From: Roseovarius aestuarii
GTDB taxonomy: Bacteria > Pseudomonadota > Alphaproteobacteria > Rhodobacterales > Rhodobacteraceae
Assembly: GCF_019966515.1 (NCBI RefSeq)
Contig: NZ_JAIMIB010000001.1
Coordinates: 598,974 to 662,973, forward strand
Direction: 5' to 3'
DNA: 64,000 nucleotides
Shown piece by piece: positions 41,683 to 51,241 of the stretch (its first letter is position 1; every line of letters begins with the position of its first letter). The notes under the pieces were generated by a model, which was given only the letters and a program-made list of their open reading frames with translations, made no database searches and was not told the DNA's origin. The position numbers and the translations under genes are program-made.

Positions 41683-43142
41683 CCACCAAAGTCATCAAGA
41701 GCGGCACCGTCTGCACGGCGGATCGCACCTGGAAGGCCGATGTCCTGATCGAAGGCGAAACGATCAAGCAGATCGGTGAGGACCTCTCGGGCGATGAATA
41801 TATCGATGCCGAGGGCGCCTATGTGATCCCCGGGGGCATCGACCCGCATACCCATCTGGAAATGCCCTTCATGGGCACCACGGCGGCGGAGACGTTTGAG
41901 ACCGGCACCTGGGCCGCGGCCTGCGGCGGCACCACGATGCTGGTGGATTTCTGCCTGCCGGGCGCGGACGGGTCGATCAAGAACGCGATCAACGAATGGC
42001 ACCGCAAATCCGCGCCGCAGATCTGCTCGGATATCGGCTATCACATGGCGATCACCGGCTGGAACGAAAACATCTTCAACGAGATGAAGGATGCCGTCGA
42101 CATGGGCGTCAACTCGTTCAAGCATTTCATGGCCTATAAGGGCGCGCTGATGATCGAGGATGACGAGATGTTCGCCAGCTTCAAGCGCTGCGCCGAACTG
42201 GGCGCGCTGCCGATGGTCCATGCCGAGAACGGCGATCTGGTGGCCGAGATGCAGCAAAAATACTTCGATCAGGGCATCACCGGCCCCGAGGGTCATGCGT
42301 ATAGTCGCCCGCCCGAGTTCGAGGGTGAGGCCGCCAATCGCGCGATCTGCATCGCCGATGCCGCCGGTGTGCCGCTCTATATCGTGCATGTGAGCTGCGA
42401 GCAGGCGCATGAGGCGATAAGGCGCGCGCGTCAGAAAGGCATGCGGGTCTACGGCGAGCCGCTGGTGCAGTTCCTGACGCTGGATGAAAGCGAATATTTC
42501 AACAAGGATTGGGACCACGCCGCGCGGCGGGTCATGTCGCCACCCTTCCGGTCCAAGGACCATCAGGACAGCCTCTGGGCCGGGTTGCAGGCGGGATCCC
42601 TGCAGGTGGTGGCGACCGATCATGCGGCTTTCAATACCGAGCAGAAACGCGCAGGCCGCGATGATTTCCGGATCATCCCCAACGGCTCGAACGGGCTGGA
42701 GGAACGGATGCCGGTGCTCTGGACGCATGGGGTTGAGACCGGCCGCCTGACACCGAATGAATTCGTCGCCGCGACCAGCACGAATGTCGCCAAGATATTG
42801 AATATATACCCGAAAAAGGGCGCCATCGTCGAAGGCGCGGATGCGGATATCACCGTCTGGGATCCGAAGATCAGCAAGACGATTTCGCCCGCGAACCACC
42901 ATTCGATCCTCGATTACAACGTCTTCGAGGGCTTCGAGGTGACGGCCAATTCCCGCTACACGATCTCGCGCGGCGAGGTGATCTGGGCCTGGGGTCAGAA
43001 CTCCCAACCCCAACCGGGCCGAGGCCGCTTCGTCCCCCGCCCGGCCTTCCCCTCAGCCCATGAAGCGCTGAGCAAATGGAAGGCCCTGACCGCACCGAAG
43101 ATGATCGAACGCGATCCGTTGAACATCCCCTCGGGGATCTGA
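41679..43142 (+). CDS. hydA: Dihydropyrimidinase (cyclic amidohydrolase)
   Basis: A protein of 487 residues from the amidohydrolase superfamily. The metal-binding His57 and His59 are in PGGIDPHTHLEMPF, the bridging carboxylated lysine is Lys154 in HFMAYKGALM, and further ligands lie in VHAENGD, VHVSCEQAH and VVATDHAAF. It hydrolyses dihydrouracil and dihydrothymine to the N-carbamoyl acids. The ATG overlaps the wedged gene's stop and has its own AGGAGA ribosome binding site (41664-41670 region). The order here, amidohydrolase, insert, dihydropyrimidinase, ABC importer, fits an operon. Length is normal. Confidence 0.95.
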   Translation: MTTKVIKSGTVCTADRTWKADVLIEGETIKQIGEDLSGDEYIDAEGAYVIPGGIDPHTHLEMPFMGTTAAETFETGTWAAACGGTTMLVDFCLPGADGSIKNAINEWHRKSAPQICSDIGYHMAITGWNENIFNEMKDAVDMGVNSFKHFMAYKGALMIEDDEMFASFKRCAELGALPMVHAENGDLVAEMQQKYFDQGITGPEGHAYSRPPEFEGEAANRAICIADAAGVPLYIVHVSCEQAHEAIRRARQKGMRVYGEPLVQFLTLDESEYFNKDWDHAARRVMSPPFRSKDHQDSLWAGLQAGSLQVVATDHAAFNTEQKRAGRDDFRIIPNGSNGLEERMPVLWTHGVETGRLTPNEFVAATSTNVAKILNIYPKKGAIVEGADADITVWDPKISKTISPANHHSILDYNVFEGFEVTANSRYTISRGEVIWAWGQNSQPQPGRGRFVPRPAFPSAHEALSKWKALTAPKMIERDPLNIPSGI

Positions 43143-43157
43143 CAAGAAAGCCAGCCA

Positions 43158-43943
43158 GTGAGCGAGCAAGCAGTCATCCGCGCTGAAAACCTCAGCCTGA
43201 CCTTTCAGACCAATGACGGCCCGGTACACGCGCTCAAGGACGTGAACCTTGAGGTGCAAAAGGGCGATTTCGTCAGTTTCATCGGGCCGTCGGGCTGTGG
43301 CAAGACAACCTTTCTGCGGGTCATGGCCGATCTTGAGCAGCAAACCGGCGGGACGATTACCGTGAATGGTGTCAGCCCGGAAGAGGCGCGGAAATCGCGG
43401 GCCTACGGCTATGTGTTTCAGGCGGCGGGGCTTTATCCGTGGCGGACGATTGGCGGCAATATCCGCCTGCCGCTTGAGATCATGGGTTATGAGAAATCCG
43501 ATCAAGACGCACGCGTGCGCAAAGTGCTGGAACTGGTCGAGCTTGCGGGATTTGAAAAGAAATTCCCCTGGCAGCTCTCCGGCGGGATGCAGCAGCGGGC
43601 CTCGATCGCGCGGGCGCTGGCCTTTGATGCCGATCTTCTCTTGATGGACGAACCCTTCGGCGCGTTGGACGAAATCGTGCGCGACCATCTGAACGAGCAA
43701 TTGCTGCAGCTTTGGGACACGACCCATAAGACGATCTGCTTTGTCACCCACTCGATCCCCGAGGCGGTCTACCTGAGCACCAAGATCGTTGTCATGTCCC
43801 CCCGGCCCGGGCGGATCGCGGATGTGATCGAAAGCACCCTGCCCCGCGAACGGCCCTTGGAAATCAGGGACACGCCGGAGTTTATCGAGATCGCCCACCG
43901 GGTGCGCGACGGGCTCAGGGCGGGGCATGGCGATGACGTGTGA
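43158..43943 (+). CDS. ABC importer ATPase (NitT/TauT family)
   Basis: A protein of 261 residues starting with GTG 43158. Walker A IGPSGCGKTTFLR, a Q-loop FQAAGLYPW, signature LSGGMQQRASIARAL, Walker B LLLMDEPFGALDE and switch His in CFVTHSIPEA make a complete nucleotide-binding domain of the nitrate/taurine/pyrimidine importer group. It follows dihydropyrimidinase by 15 bp and precedes two permeases and a binding protein. The system should import the substrate of the pathway, a pyrimidine or hydropyrimidine (inference from operon context). The ATPase sits at the inner face of the membrane. Confidence 0.9.
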   Translation: MSEQAVIRAENLSLTFQTNDGPVHALKDVNLEVQKGDFVSFIGPSGCGKTTFLRVMADLEQQTGGTITVNGVSPEEARKSRAYGYVFQAAGLYPWRTIGGNIRLPLEIMGYEKSDQDARVRKVLELVELAGFEKKFPWQLSGGMQQRASIARALAFDADLLLMDEPFGALDEIVRDHLNEQLLQLWDTTHKTICFVTHSIPEAVYLSTKIVVMSPRPGRIADVIESTLPRERPLEIRDTPEFIEIAHRVRDGLRAGHGDDV

Positions 43944-43961
43944 CACCGGGCGGGCGCAGAC

Positions 43962-44834
43962 ATGAACCGTACCCTGCCCATTCTGACGGTCGTGGCGGCG
44001 ATTATCGCGCTTTGGTACGGGGCGGCGATCCAGCTCAACAAACCCTGGGCGTTGGACAAGGCCGCCCGCGCTGGCACCGAGCTGAGCTTCAGCGAGATGG
44101 TGACCGATACCTGGAGCCAAAAGAAACCGAAACTGCCCGTGCCACATCAGGTGGGCGCCGAGCTTTGGAAGACGACCGGCGAGATGGTGGCCAAGGGCCG
44201 AGGGTTCTCGAAACGCTCGCTGATTTATCACAGCTGGGTCACGTTCAGTGCGACCATGCTGGGGTTTCTGCTGGGCACGGGGCTTGGCATCGCGCTGGCG
44301 GTCGGGATCGTCTATAACCGCACGATGGATATGAGCGTGATGCCCTGGGTCATCGCCTCGCAAACCATCCCGATCCTTGCCATCGCGCCGATGATCATCG
44401 TGGTGCTGAACGCAGTGGGCATTTCGGGCCTGCTTCCCAAGGCGATGATCTCGATGTATCTGTCGTTCTTCCCGGTCGTCGTGGGCATGGTCAAGGGGCT
44501 GCGCAGCCCGAGTGCGATGCAGCTCGACCAGATGCGCACCTGGAACGCGAGTGCCAGTCAGACCTTCTGGCGGCTGCGGCTGCCTTCGTCGATGCCGTAC
44601 CTTTTCACCTCGCTCAAGATCGCCATGGCCGCGAGCCTTGTGGGGGCCATTGTGGGCGAACTGCCGACCGGGGCGGTGGCGGGTCTGGGCGCGCGGCTTC
44701 TGGCGGGCAGCTACTATGGTCAGACCATCCAGATCTGGAGCGCGCTGATCATGGCCGCGACACTGGCGGCGGTGCTGGTCGGGATCATCGGGCTGTTGCA
44801 GCGCATCACTCTCAAACGCATGGGGATGGCGTGA
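43962..44834 (+). CDS. ABC importer permease 1
   Basis: A membrane protein of 290 residues with an N-terminal hydrophobic segment (LPILTVVAAIIALWYGAAI), a long polar loop, then five to six further membrane spans. The cytoplasmic EAA-type loop is visible in MRTWNASASQTFWRLRLPSSMPYLFTSLKIAMAASLVG. It pairs with the second permease as a heterodimer. The coding region ends in GTGATG: its stop TGA overlaps the next gene's ATG by one base. It is longer at the N-terminus than most NitT-type permeases, the extra part being periplasmic. Confidence 0.87.
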   Translation: MNRTLPILTVVAAIIALWYGAAIQLNKPWALDKAARAGTELSFSEMVTDTWSQKKPKLPVPHQVGAELWKTTGEMVAKGRGFSKRSLIYHSWVTFSATMLGFLLGTGLGIALAVGIVYNRTMDMSVMPWVIASQTIPILAIAPMIIVVLNAVGISGLLPKAMISMYLSFFPVVVGMVKGLRSPSAMQLDQMRTWNASASQTFWRLRLPSSMPYLFTSLKIAMAASLVGAIVGELPTGAVAGLGARLLAGSYYGQTIQIWSALIMAATLAAVLVGIIGLLQRITLKRMGMA

Positions 44835-45673
44835 TGGGCTGGCTGGTCTTTGGCTTTATCGCGTGGCTTGTGGGGTGGAAGCTCAATTCAAGGCTTTCGC
44901 ACAGGCCGCGAACGCAGTTCACGCGGCTGGCGGTGCCGGTCATCTTTGGCCTGACGATCATCGTGGTCTGGGAATGCATCGTCTGGGGGCTGAAGATTTC
45001 GCCGGTGCTGTTGCCCGCACCGACCCAGATCGCCCAGACCTTTGCCGCCTCGACCGCAATCCTGTGGGAGGATTTCGTGCAGACCGTGCTGAAAGGTGCA
45101 TTGTCCGGGTACATTCTGGGCTGTGGCAGCGCGTTCTTGATCGCGATTGCCATTGACCGCTTTCCCTTCCTGCAACGAGGCCTGCTGCCGGTGGGCAATT
45201 TTGTGGCCGCGCTGCCGATCATCGGCATGGCACCCATCCTGGTGATGTGGTTCGGGTTCGACTGGCAGTCCAAGGCGGCGGTGGTCGTGGTGATGGTGTT
45301 CTTTCCGATGCTGGTCAACACCGTGCAAGGCTTGCAGGACACCGATGCCATGCAGCGCGACCTGATGCGGACCTATGCGGCGGGGTACTGGAAAACGCTG
45401 CTGAAATTGCGGCTGCCGGCGGCAATGCCCTTCATCTTCAACGGACTGAAAATCGCCACAACATTGGCGCTGATCGGGGCCATCGTGGCCGAGTTCTTTG
45501 GTTCACCCGTGCGCGGCATGGGGTTCCGCATCTCGACCTCGGTCGGACAATTGGCGATGGATCTGGTCTGGGCCGAGATCGTGGTGGCGGCAATCGTCGG
45601 CTCGGGCTTTTATGGCGGGGTTGCACTTCTCGAAAAGACAATGACATTCTGGCACCCATCTCAGCGGCGCTGA
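44834..45673 (+). CDS. ABC importer permease 2
   Basis: A 279-residue inner-membrane permease with about six spans. The EAA loop is MRTYAAGYWKTLLKLRLPAAMPFIFNGLKIATTLALIGAIVAEFFG, which gives the family assignment. I start at ATG 44834, which overlaps the previous stop; GTG 44831 would add one residue. Having two different permeases is typical of the riboflavin or hydroxymethylpyrimidine-type importers of this family rather than of taurine systems, which use one. That favours a ring-shaped substrate (inference). Confidence 0.87.
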   Translation: MGWLVFGFIAWLVGWKLNSRLSHRPRTQFTRLAVPVIFGLTIIVVWECIVWGLKISPVLLPAPTQIAQTFAASTAILWEDFVQTVLKGALSGYILGCGSAFLIAIAIDRFPFLQRGLLPVGNFVAALPIIGMAPILVMWFGFDWQSKAAVVVVMVFFPMLVNTVQGLQDTDAMQRDLMRTYAAGYWKTLLKLRLPAAMPFIFNGLKIATTLALIGAIVAEFFGSPVRGMGFRISTSVGQLAMDLVWAEIVVAAIVGSGFYGGVALLEKTMTFWHPSQRR

Positions 45674-45702
45674 ACACCTGATAACAACAAGGGAGAAAAC
45701 AA

Positions 45703-46707
45703 ATGAACAGTTTCACAAAGGCAATCGGCTTTGCCGCGGTAGGGGCCTGGACCACCTTGGGCACGACTGCCGCGCAGGCGGCGGATGATGTCACGCTGCA
45801 ACTCAAATGGGTCACACAGGCACAGTTCGCGGGCTATTACGTGGCGCAGGATCAGGGGTTCTACGAAGAAGAAGACCTGAACGTCACGATAAAGCCCGGC
45901 GGGCCGGATATCGCGCCTGCGCAGGTGATCGCCGGGGGCGGCGCCGATGTGGTGCTGGACTGGATGCCATCGGCATTGGCCAGCCGCGAGAAAGGTCTGG
46001 CGCTTGTCAACATCGCCCAGCCGTTCAAAAGCTCGGGCATGATGCTGACCTGCCGCAAGGATGCGGGCATCAAAAGCCCGGATGATTTCAAGGGCAAGAC
46101 GCTGGGAGTCTGGTTCTTTGGCAACGAATACCCGTTCCTGAGCTGGATGAGCCAGCTGGGCATTCCGACCGATGGGGGTGAAGACGGCGTGACCGTGCTT
46201 AAGCAGGGTTTCAACGTCGATCCGATCCTGCAGGGACAGGCGGCCTGCGTCTCGACCATGACCTATAACGAGTACTGGCAGATCATTGATGCGGGCCTTA
46301 CATCCGAGGATCTGGTGGTGTTCAAATACGAAGATCAGGGCGTCGCCACGCTTGAGGACGGCATGTATGTTCTGGAAGAGAACCTGAGCGACCCGGCCTT
46401 TGAGGACAAGATGGTGCGGTTTGTGCGCGCCTCGATGAAAGGCTGGAAATGGGCCGAGGAGAACCCGGATGAAGCCGCGATGATCGTGCTGGATAACGAT
46501 GCCTCGGGCGCACAGACCGAAGAGCATCAGAAGCGGATGATGGGCGAGATCGCCAAGCTGACCGCAGGTTCCAACGGCGCGCTGGACCCGGCTGATTTCG
46601 AGCGCACAGTCGAATCGCTACTGTCTGGTGGCTCCGATCCGGTGATCACCGCAAACCCCGGCGAGGCTGCCTGGACCCATGCCATTACCGACAAGGCGCT
46701 GAACTGA
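45703..46707 (+). CDS. NMT1/THI5-like substrate-binding protein
   Basis: A periplasmic protein of 334 residues with a signal peptide ending in TTAAQA-A (residues 1-26). The mature start VTLQLKWVTQAQFAGYYVAQDQGFYEEEDLNV is the hallmark of NMT1/THI5-like binding proteins, which bind thiamine precursors, riboflavin or other pyrimidine-type rings. PGGPDIAPAQVIAGGGADVVLDWMP and KGKTLGVWFFGNEYPF follow in family order. It is the last gene of the operon and precedes a strong terminator. Uracil, thymine or dihydropyrimidines are the likely ligands given the operon. This is inference, not shown. Confidence 0.9.
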   Translation: MNSFTKAIGFAAVGAWTTLGTTAAQAADDVTLQLKWVTQAQFAGYYVAQDQGFYEEEDLNVTIKPGGPDIAPAQVIAGGGADVVLDWMPSALASREKGLALVNIAQPFKSSGMMLTCRKDAGIKSPDDFKGKTLGVWFFGNEYPFLSWMSQLGIPTDGGEDGVTVLKQGFNVDPILQGQAACVSTMTYNEYWQIIDAGLTSEDLVVFKYEDQGVATLEDGMYVLEENLSDPAFEDKMVRFVRASMKGWKWAEENPDEAAMIVLDNDASGAQTEEHQKRMMGEIAKLTAGSNGALDPADFERTVESLLSGGSDPVITANPGEAAWTHAITDKALN

Positions 46708-46729
46708 CAGCGATAGAAAACCATGATCA

Positions 46730-46755
46730 GGGCGCCCATCGCGGCGCCCTTTTTT
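46730..46755 (+). terminator. Rho-independent terminator of the pyrimidine operon
   Basis: GGGCGCC and GGCGCCC form a perfect 7-bp GC stem with a 6-base loop (CATCGC), followed directly by six Ts. It begins 22 bp after the binding-protein stop. Confidence 0.9.
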
Positions 46756-46977
46756 CGGTCTAAGCGATATCCGGCAACCTCGCCACATTGCGGCCACAAT
46801 CGCCGGTGTCGTAGGCAGGTTATCGAAAACCGCTATATCTGGATGACGCAGTGTAACACTCCGCAATAATTCCTTGGGAATGAACGCTTTATTTACCAAG
46901 ATCGCTATGATAGCCTGAGAGGACAAAACAAAAGCCAGCCGGAAAACCGGCGGCATGAGGCAGAAAAGAGTAGTTCC

Positions 46978-48402
46978 ATGAAGGCGCGGAGCAGGCAGCC
47001 GGTCCGTTGGGGCCTGGTGGCGTTAGCCACAATCTGGATGTTAATCGTTGTGCCGCTCAGTGCGGCGGCAGCGCCATATGCGGCGATGGTGATCGACGCA
47101 CGATCGGGAAAAGCGCTGCATTCGCGAAACGCGGATACGCGGCTGCACCCGGCATCCCTGACCAAGATGATGACCCTCTATATTGTTTTCGAGGCCGTCG
47201 AGAATGGCGAGATCAGCCTTGATACCAAGGTGCGTATCTCCAAACACGCCGCCAGCGAACCACCAAGTAAGCTGGGCTTGAAAGCCGGTCAGCGCATTGC
47301 GCTGCGGTATCTGGTGCGGGCGGCGGCAGTTAAGTCCGCAAATGACGCGGCAACGGCTCTGGCCGAGGCAATCGAAGGGTCGGAGGCGCGCTTTGCCCGC
47401 CGGATGAACCGCACTGCCAAGGCCCTTGGCATGACCCGCACGACCTTCAAAAACGCCCACGGCCTGACGGAATCGGGTCATCTATCGACCGCTCGGGACA
47501 TGACCACGCTGGGCCGGCATCTGTTTTACGATTACCCGGAATATTACAACCTGTTCTCGCGCATGACTGCAAATGCAGGTGTGAAAACCGTCTATCACAC
47601 CAATCGCAAGCTGCTGGCGAGCTATCGCGGCGCCGATGGCATCAAGACCGGCTACACCCGTGCAGCAGGTTTCAACCTGGTAGCCAGCGCCGAACGCGGG
47701 CGCGAACGTATCATCGCCACTGTCTTTGGTGGACGCTCCACCCGGACGCGCAATGCCAAGGTCGCCGAGTTGTTGGATTTGGGCTTCAAGCGCGCACCAA
47801 GCCGTGTGGCGGTGCATCGCCCGGGCCGACCTGCATATTATGGCAAGATCGGCAACGACACCCCTGGCGGCGTGGGCAAGACCGTGCGTCTTGCCGCAGC
47901 AGCGGCTGTCAGGAAAAGCCTGCGCCCAGCACTGCGGCCGCGCCCCCAGAACACACCTATTCTGGTAGCGGCCAAGGATGATATCGACAAGGCGGTCATG
48001 GCCGCCCAGACCACCGAGGTGGCTGCGCTCGAAAAACCTAAAGGCGCCGAGGCGGCAACCATCCGCATGGTAAAACCCAACGCCCGGCCCAAGTCGATTC
48101 TCGAGGCGAAAGCTCCCCGCAAAGACCAGGCAGCCGAGGTCGTGACGCGGCTTTCCACCTCTGGCGGGCGGCTCTGGGGTATCAATGTCGGACGTTATCC
48201 CAGCCAGTACAAGGCGCGTTCGATCCTGTTGCAGACCGCCCTGAACGAGATGAGCACACTGGATGGAAGCCTGCGCAAGGTCGTGGCACGTTCAAACGGA
48301 TATGATGCCAATTTCATGGGGCTGACCCGCGAAACCGCAGACCTTGCCTGCCGCAGGCTTCAGGCCAAACAGGTGACCTGCTTCATGATCGGGCCTAGCT
48401 AA
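46978..48402 (+). CDS. D-alanyl-D-alanine carboxypeptidase with C-terminal SPOR domain
   Basis: A penicillin-binding protein (S11 type) of 474 residues. The signal peptide ends near LSAAAA. The three active-site motifs are intact: SLTK (Ser60-Lys63), SAN (Ser120-Asn122) and KTG (Lys223-Gly225). After about residue 280 a basic, low-complexity linker leads to a SPOR domain (LWGINVGRYPSQYKARSILLQTAL to ADLACRRLQAKQVTCFMIGP), which binds denuded peptidoglycan at the division site. It trims pentapeptides in the periplasm. The S11 plus SPOR layout is common in alphaproteobacteria. Monocistronic, 223 bp after the terminator. Confidence 0.93.
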   Translation: MKARSRQPVRWGLVALATIWMLIVVPLSAAAAPYAAMVIDARSGKALHSRNADTRLHPASLTKMMTLYIVFEAVENGEISLDTKVRISKHAASEPPSKLGLKAGQRIALRYLVRAAAVKSANDAATALAEAIEGSEARFARRMNRTAKALGMTRTTFKNAHGLTESGHLSTARDMTTLGRHLFYDYPEYYNLFSRMTANAGVKTVYHTNRKLLASYRGADGIKTGYTRAAGFNLVASAERGRERIIATVFGGRSTRTRNAKVAELLDLGFKRAPSRVAVHRPGRPAYYGKIGNDTPGGVGKTVRLAAAAAVRKSLRPALRPRPQNTPILVAAKDDIDKAVMAAQTTEVAALEKPKGAEAATIRMVKPNARPKSILEAKAPRKDQAAEVVTRLSTSGGRLWGINVGRYPSQYKARSILLQTALNEMSTLDGSLRKVVARSNGYDANFMGLTRETADLACRRLQAKQVTCFMIGPS

Positions 48403-48440
48403 GACGGCATTCTAAACAACTGACAGCGAATATAAGCGCC

Positions 48441-48599
48441 CTACCCTTTGGGGTGTTTATCGTATTCGTCATCCAATATGCGGCGACTGTCGCCCTCGGG
48501 GTCATCATACTGGTTCGACCTGACCGTGTAGATGAAAGCGATCAGCCCGACGCCTCCTAGCAGCAGTGAAATTGGTATCAGATAAGCCAATACATTCAT
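48441..48599 (-). CDS. ccoS: CcoS, cbb3 oxidase maturation protein
   Basis: A small gene of 52 codons that I read directly from the minus strand. It begins MNVLAYLIPISLLLGG, one membrane span, and continues to YTVRSNQYDDPEGDSRRILDD. The D-P-E-G and R-R-I-L-D-D pattern after a single span is the hallmark of CcoS, which is needed to insert heme and copper into the cbb3 oxidase. It starts 6 bp after the ccoI stop and ends the ccoGHIS block. The length is typical (50-60 residues). Confidence 0.92.
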   Translation of the reverse strand: MNVLAYLIPISLLLGGVGLIAFIYTVRSNQYDDPEGDSRRILDDEYDKHPKG

Positions 48600-48605
48600 C
48601 GCGGA

Positions 48606-50789
48606 TCACCTTACTCTCAGCGCATTCAGAGACACGGTGATCGAGCTTGTCGACATGGCGAGGGCCGCGATCAGCGGTGTTGCCAGACCAGCCACGGCGA
48701 GCGGCACGGCAATCAGGTTGTAAATTGTGGCGATACGAAAGTTATCACGGATGCGCCGCGTGGCCCGTTGCGCGGTTTCACATGCCGCAGCGATAGGTTC
48801 AAGATCGCCACCCAAAAGCACGATGTCGCTGGCAACGCGAGCGGCATCCAATGCGGACGCCGGTGAAATCGAGACATGGGCCGCAGTCAATGCAGCCGTA
48901 TCATTCATGCCATCGCCCACCATCAGCACATGGGCGCCCTGTTCGGAAAGCTCCTGGATACGGGCGGCTTTGTCCGCGGGCAGCGCCTCGGCGAGCCAAT
49001 GAGAGATGCCCAGACGGCTGGCAAGCGCCTCGACGGGCGCAGTCGTGTCACCCGACATCAGAAACACTTTCTTGCCGCTTTCCTGCAGGGCCCGGACGGC
49101 CTCTGCCGCGCCGTCGCGCAGCCTGTCGGTAAAGGTGAAGGCAACGGGGTCGCCATCACCGACTTGCAGGAACGTGGCGGTCTCGGTCGCCGGTTGCGCC
49201 CCGATCCAACTTGCACGCCCCAGGCGCACTTGCCGCCCTTGCCAAAGCCCCCTGGTGCCAAACCCCGGCTCCTCGGTAACCTCGTCAACCTGAACCGGCG
49301 CGGTTCCGGCCTCAGCAGCGGCCAGCACGATCGCCCGGGCCAGCGGGTGTGACGACCCGTTGGCCAAACTGGCGGCCAATGCCACCGCCTGTTGTGGTAA
49401 GTCAGCAAGGTTGGTCAGCTGGGGCGTGCCTGCCGTCAACGTGCCGGTCTTGTCGAATACCACCGTATCGACCTGCGCCAAACGCTCCAGCGCGGTGGCG
49501 TCCTTGATCAGCATCCCGCGCTGAAACAGCCTTCCAGACGCGGCCGTGGTCACGGCAGGAACGGCCAACCCGAGGGCGCAGGGACAGGTAATGATCAGCA
49601 CGGCGGCGGCGATATTGAGCGCAGTGCGCAGATCGCCGCTATAGAGATACCAGCCAATGAAACTGAGTGCCGAGAGGATATGTACACCCGGCGCGTAGAG
49701 CCTAGCCGCCTGATCCGATAGCGAGGTATAGCGCGAGCGACCCGATTCAGCGATAGCAACCAGATCCGCCATCTGGTGCAGCGACGTATCCCTGCCCACG
49801 GCTGACGCCCGGATGGTCAGGGGGCCTGTCAGGTTGACCTCTCCCGCTGACACCGCCTGCCCCGGCTGCGCCAGAACAGGCAGGGTCTCTCCGGTCAGCA
49901 AAGAGCGGTCAATCTCGGACGTGCCGGTAACGATCTCTCCATCCACGGGCATGCGCCCACCCGGTCGCACAAGAACCAGATCATCCACATTCAACTCGGC
50001 CTGCATGACCTCACGTTCAATGCCGTTCTCAACCCGGATCGCGCGAGGCACTTCCAACGCGCTGAGTTCCTGCGCCGCGGAACGGGCAACAGCCCGGGTG
50101 CGGTGATCAAGATATCGGCCCGCTAGCAGGAAGAACACCAGTGCCAGCGCCGCGTCGAAATAGGCATGTTCGCCCGACAGGGAGGTCTCCCAGAGCGACG
50201 AGACTAGCGCCAGCAGAATGGCCAGCGTGATCGGCACATCCATGTTCAACCGGCGCTTCGACAGCGCCGCCCAGGCGTTGTGGAAAAACGGCTGCCCTGC
50301 AAAGGCAATCGTTGGCAGCGCGATGGCGGCGGAAATCCAGTGGAAGAGATCGCGGGTTGCAGCCTCGGCCCCGGACCAGACGGCGACCGACAACAGCATC
50401 ACGTTCATCGAGGCAAAGCCAGCCACCGCCAGCCGCATCAGCAGATCCCGCCCCGCCTTATCGCTCGCTGTAGCGCTGAGCGTGCCCGCATCCAGCTCAT
50501 GCGCCTCATAGCCAAGCCCGCCGACCAGTTCGGCCAGTTCCTGCGCTGTGACACCGGGTGCCGCGTCAATGCTGGCACGTTTGAGCGTTAGATTCACCCG
50601 CGCCGACCTTACCTGCGGATGGCCGTTCAGGATGCGCTCAACCTTTGCAATACAGGCCGAGCAATGGATCGTGGGAAGGGACAGGGCGATCTGCGCCGCC
50701 TCTCTCTCGACAGGGGCCTCCGGCGCCGCCACCGGGGCGGCAGCACAGGCCGGACAGGCCGACGCGGGAGGGCGCAGAACGGCTGTCAT
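48606..50789 (-). CDS. ccoI: CcoI/FixI copper-translocating P-type ATPase
   Basis: A P1B-type ATPase of 727 residues. An N-terminal CPAC pair (Cys12, Cys15) is followed by a heavy-metal-binding domain with IHCSACIAKV (Cys43, Cys46). The membrane metal site is CPC in IITCPCALGLAVPA, phosphorylation is at DKTGTLT, and GDGMNDTAAL is the hinge motif. FixI/CcoI delivers copper for the CuB centre of CcoN. Its ATG overlaps the ccoH stop (50786-50789). It is the third gene of the ccoGHIS set. Confidence 0.95.
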   Translation of the reverse strand: MTAVLRPPASACPACAAAPVAAPEAPVEREAAQIALSLPTIHCSACIAKVERILNGHPQVRSARVNLTLKRASIDAAPGVTAQELAELVGGLGYEAHELDAGTLSATASDKAGRDLLMRLAVAGFASMNVMLLSVAVWSGAEAATRDLFHWISAAIALPTIAFAGQPFFHNAWAALSKRRLNMDVPITLAILLALVSSLWETSLSGEHAYFDAALALVFFLLAGRYLDHRTRAVARSAAQELSALEVPRAIRVENGIEREVMQAELNVDDLVLVRPGGRMPVDGEIVTGTSEIDRSLLTGETLPVLAQPGQAVSAGEVNLTGPLTIRASAVGRDTSLHQMADLVAIAESGRSRYTSLSDQAARLYAPGVHILSALSFIGWYLYSGDLRTALNIAAAVLIITCPCALGLAVPAVTTAASGRLFQRGMLIKDATALERLAQVDTVVFDKTGTLTAGTPQLTNLADLPQQAVALAASLANGSSHPLARAIVLAAAEAGTAPVQVDEVTEEPGFGTRGLWQGRQVRLGRASWIGAQPATETATFLQVGDGDPVAFTFTDRLRDGAAEAVRALQESGKKVFLMSGDTTAPVEALASRLGISHWLAEALPADKAARIQELSEQGAHVLMVGDGMNDTAALTAAHVSISPASALDAARVASDIVLLGGDLEPIAAACETAQRATRRIRDNFRIATIYNLIAVPLAVAGLATPLIAALAMSTSSITVSLNALRVR

Positions 50790-51241
50790 TTCTTGTGCAG
50801 CACCACACGCTGCCTGAATTCGGTGCCATCTTTGGCCGTGGCCAGCATACGGATATTCCAGTTGCCCTCACCCAGATCAACCGGCGCAACATAGGCCGAC
50901 CCGTCAAAGCTAAAATCCGGGTTCTGGTCATCGTAGACATGGGTGGCGCGACCAACTGTCGCCTCGAGGCTGTGCACAGCAACCGCGCCGCCAACCGCGT
51001 CGGTGATGGCAAGCCGCAAGATGCCAGCCTCGTGATCAGCGCGGATTGTCCAGCCCAGGGCTTCCTGCGCCGTCTTGCGGTCATCGAACTGCTGACTCGC
51101 AACGTAGGAATTCTTGACTTCGAGTCCCGGAAAGGTTTTGACCGCGTTCCAAGCGAGCAGCAGGTTGACGCCGATGATCAGGCCAAAAGCCGCGACGAAC
51201 CCCATAAGCACATGCCGCCCCGTGATCTGCCGTACCACCAT
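50786..51241 (-). CDS. ccoH: CcoH/FixH assembly protein
   Basis: A 151-residue protein with one N-terminal membrane span (HVLMGFVAAFGLIIGVNLLLAWNAV) and a periplasmic domain with KNSYVASQQFDDRKTAQEALGW and GEGNWNIRMLATAKDGTEFRQRVVL. This is the standard CcoH/FixH pattern; the Y-x-A-S-Q-x-F segment is diagnostic. It interacts with CcoI and the oxidase during assembly. Its ATG overlaps the last base of ccoG, and its stop overlaps ccoI, so G, H and I are tightly coupled. Confidence 0.92.
   Translation of the reverse strand: MVVRQITGRHVLMGFVAAFGLIIGVNLLLAWNAVKTFPGLEVKNSYVASQQFDDRKTAQEALGWTIRADHEAGILRLAITDAVGGAVAVHSLEATVGRATHVYDDQNPDFSFDGSAYVAPVDLGEGNWNIRMLATAKDGTEFRQRVVLHKK

Noticed and set aside
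41655..44363. Two long minus-strand frames (41655-43013 and 43053-44363) opposite dihydropyrimidinase and the ABC genes
   Set aside because: They are GC-rich antisense shadows; the plus-strand genes have complete active-site motifs.
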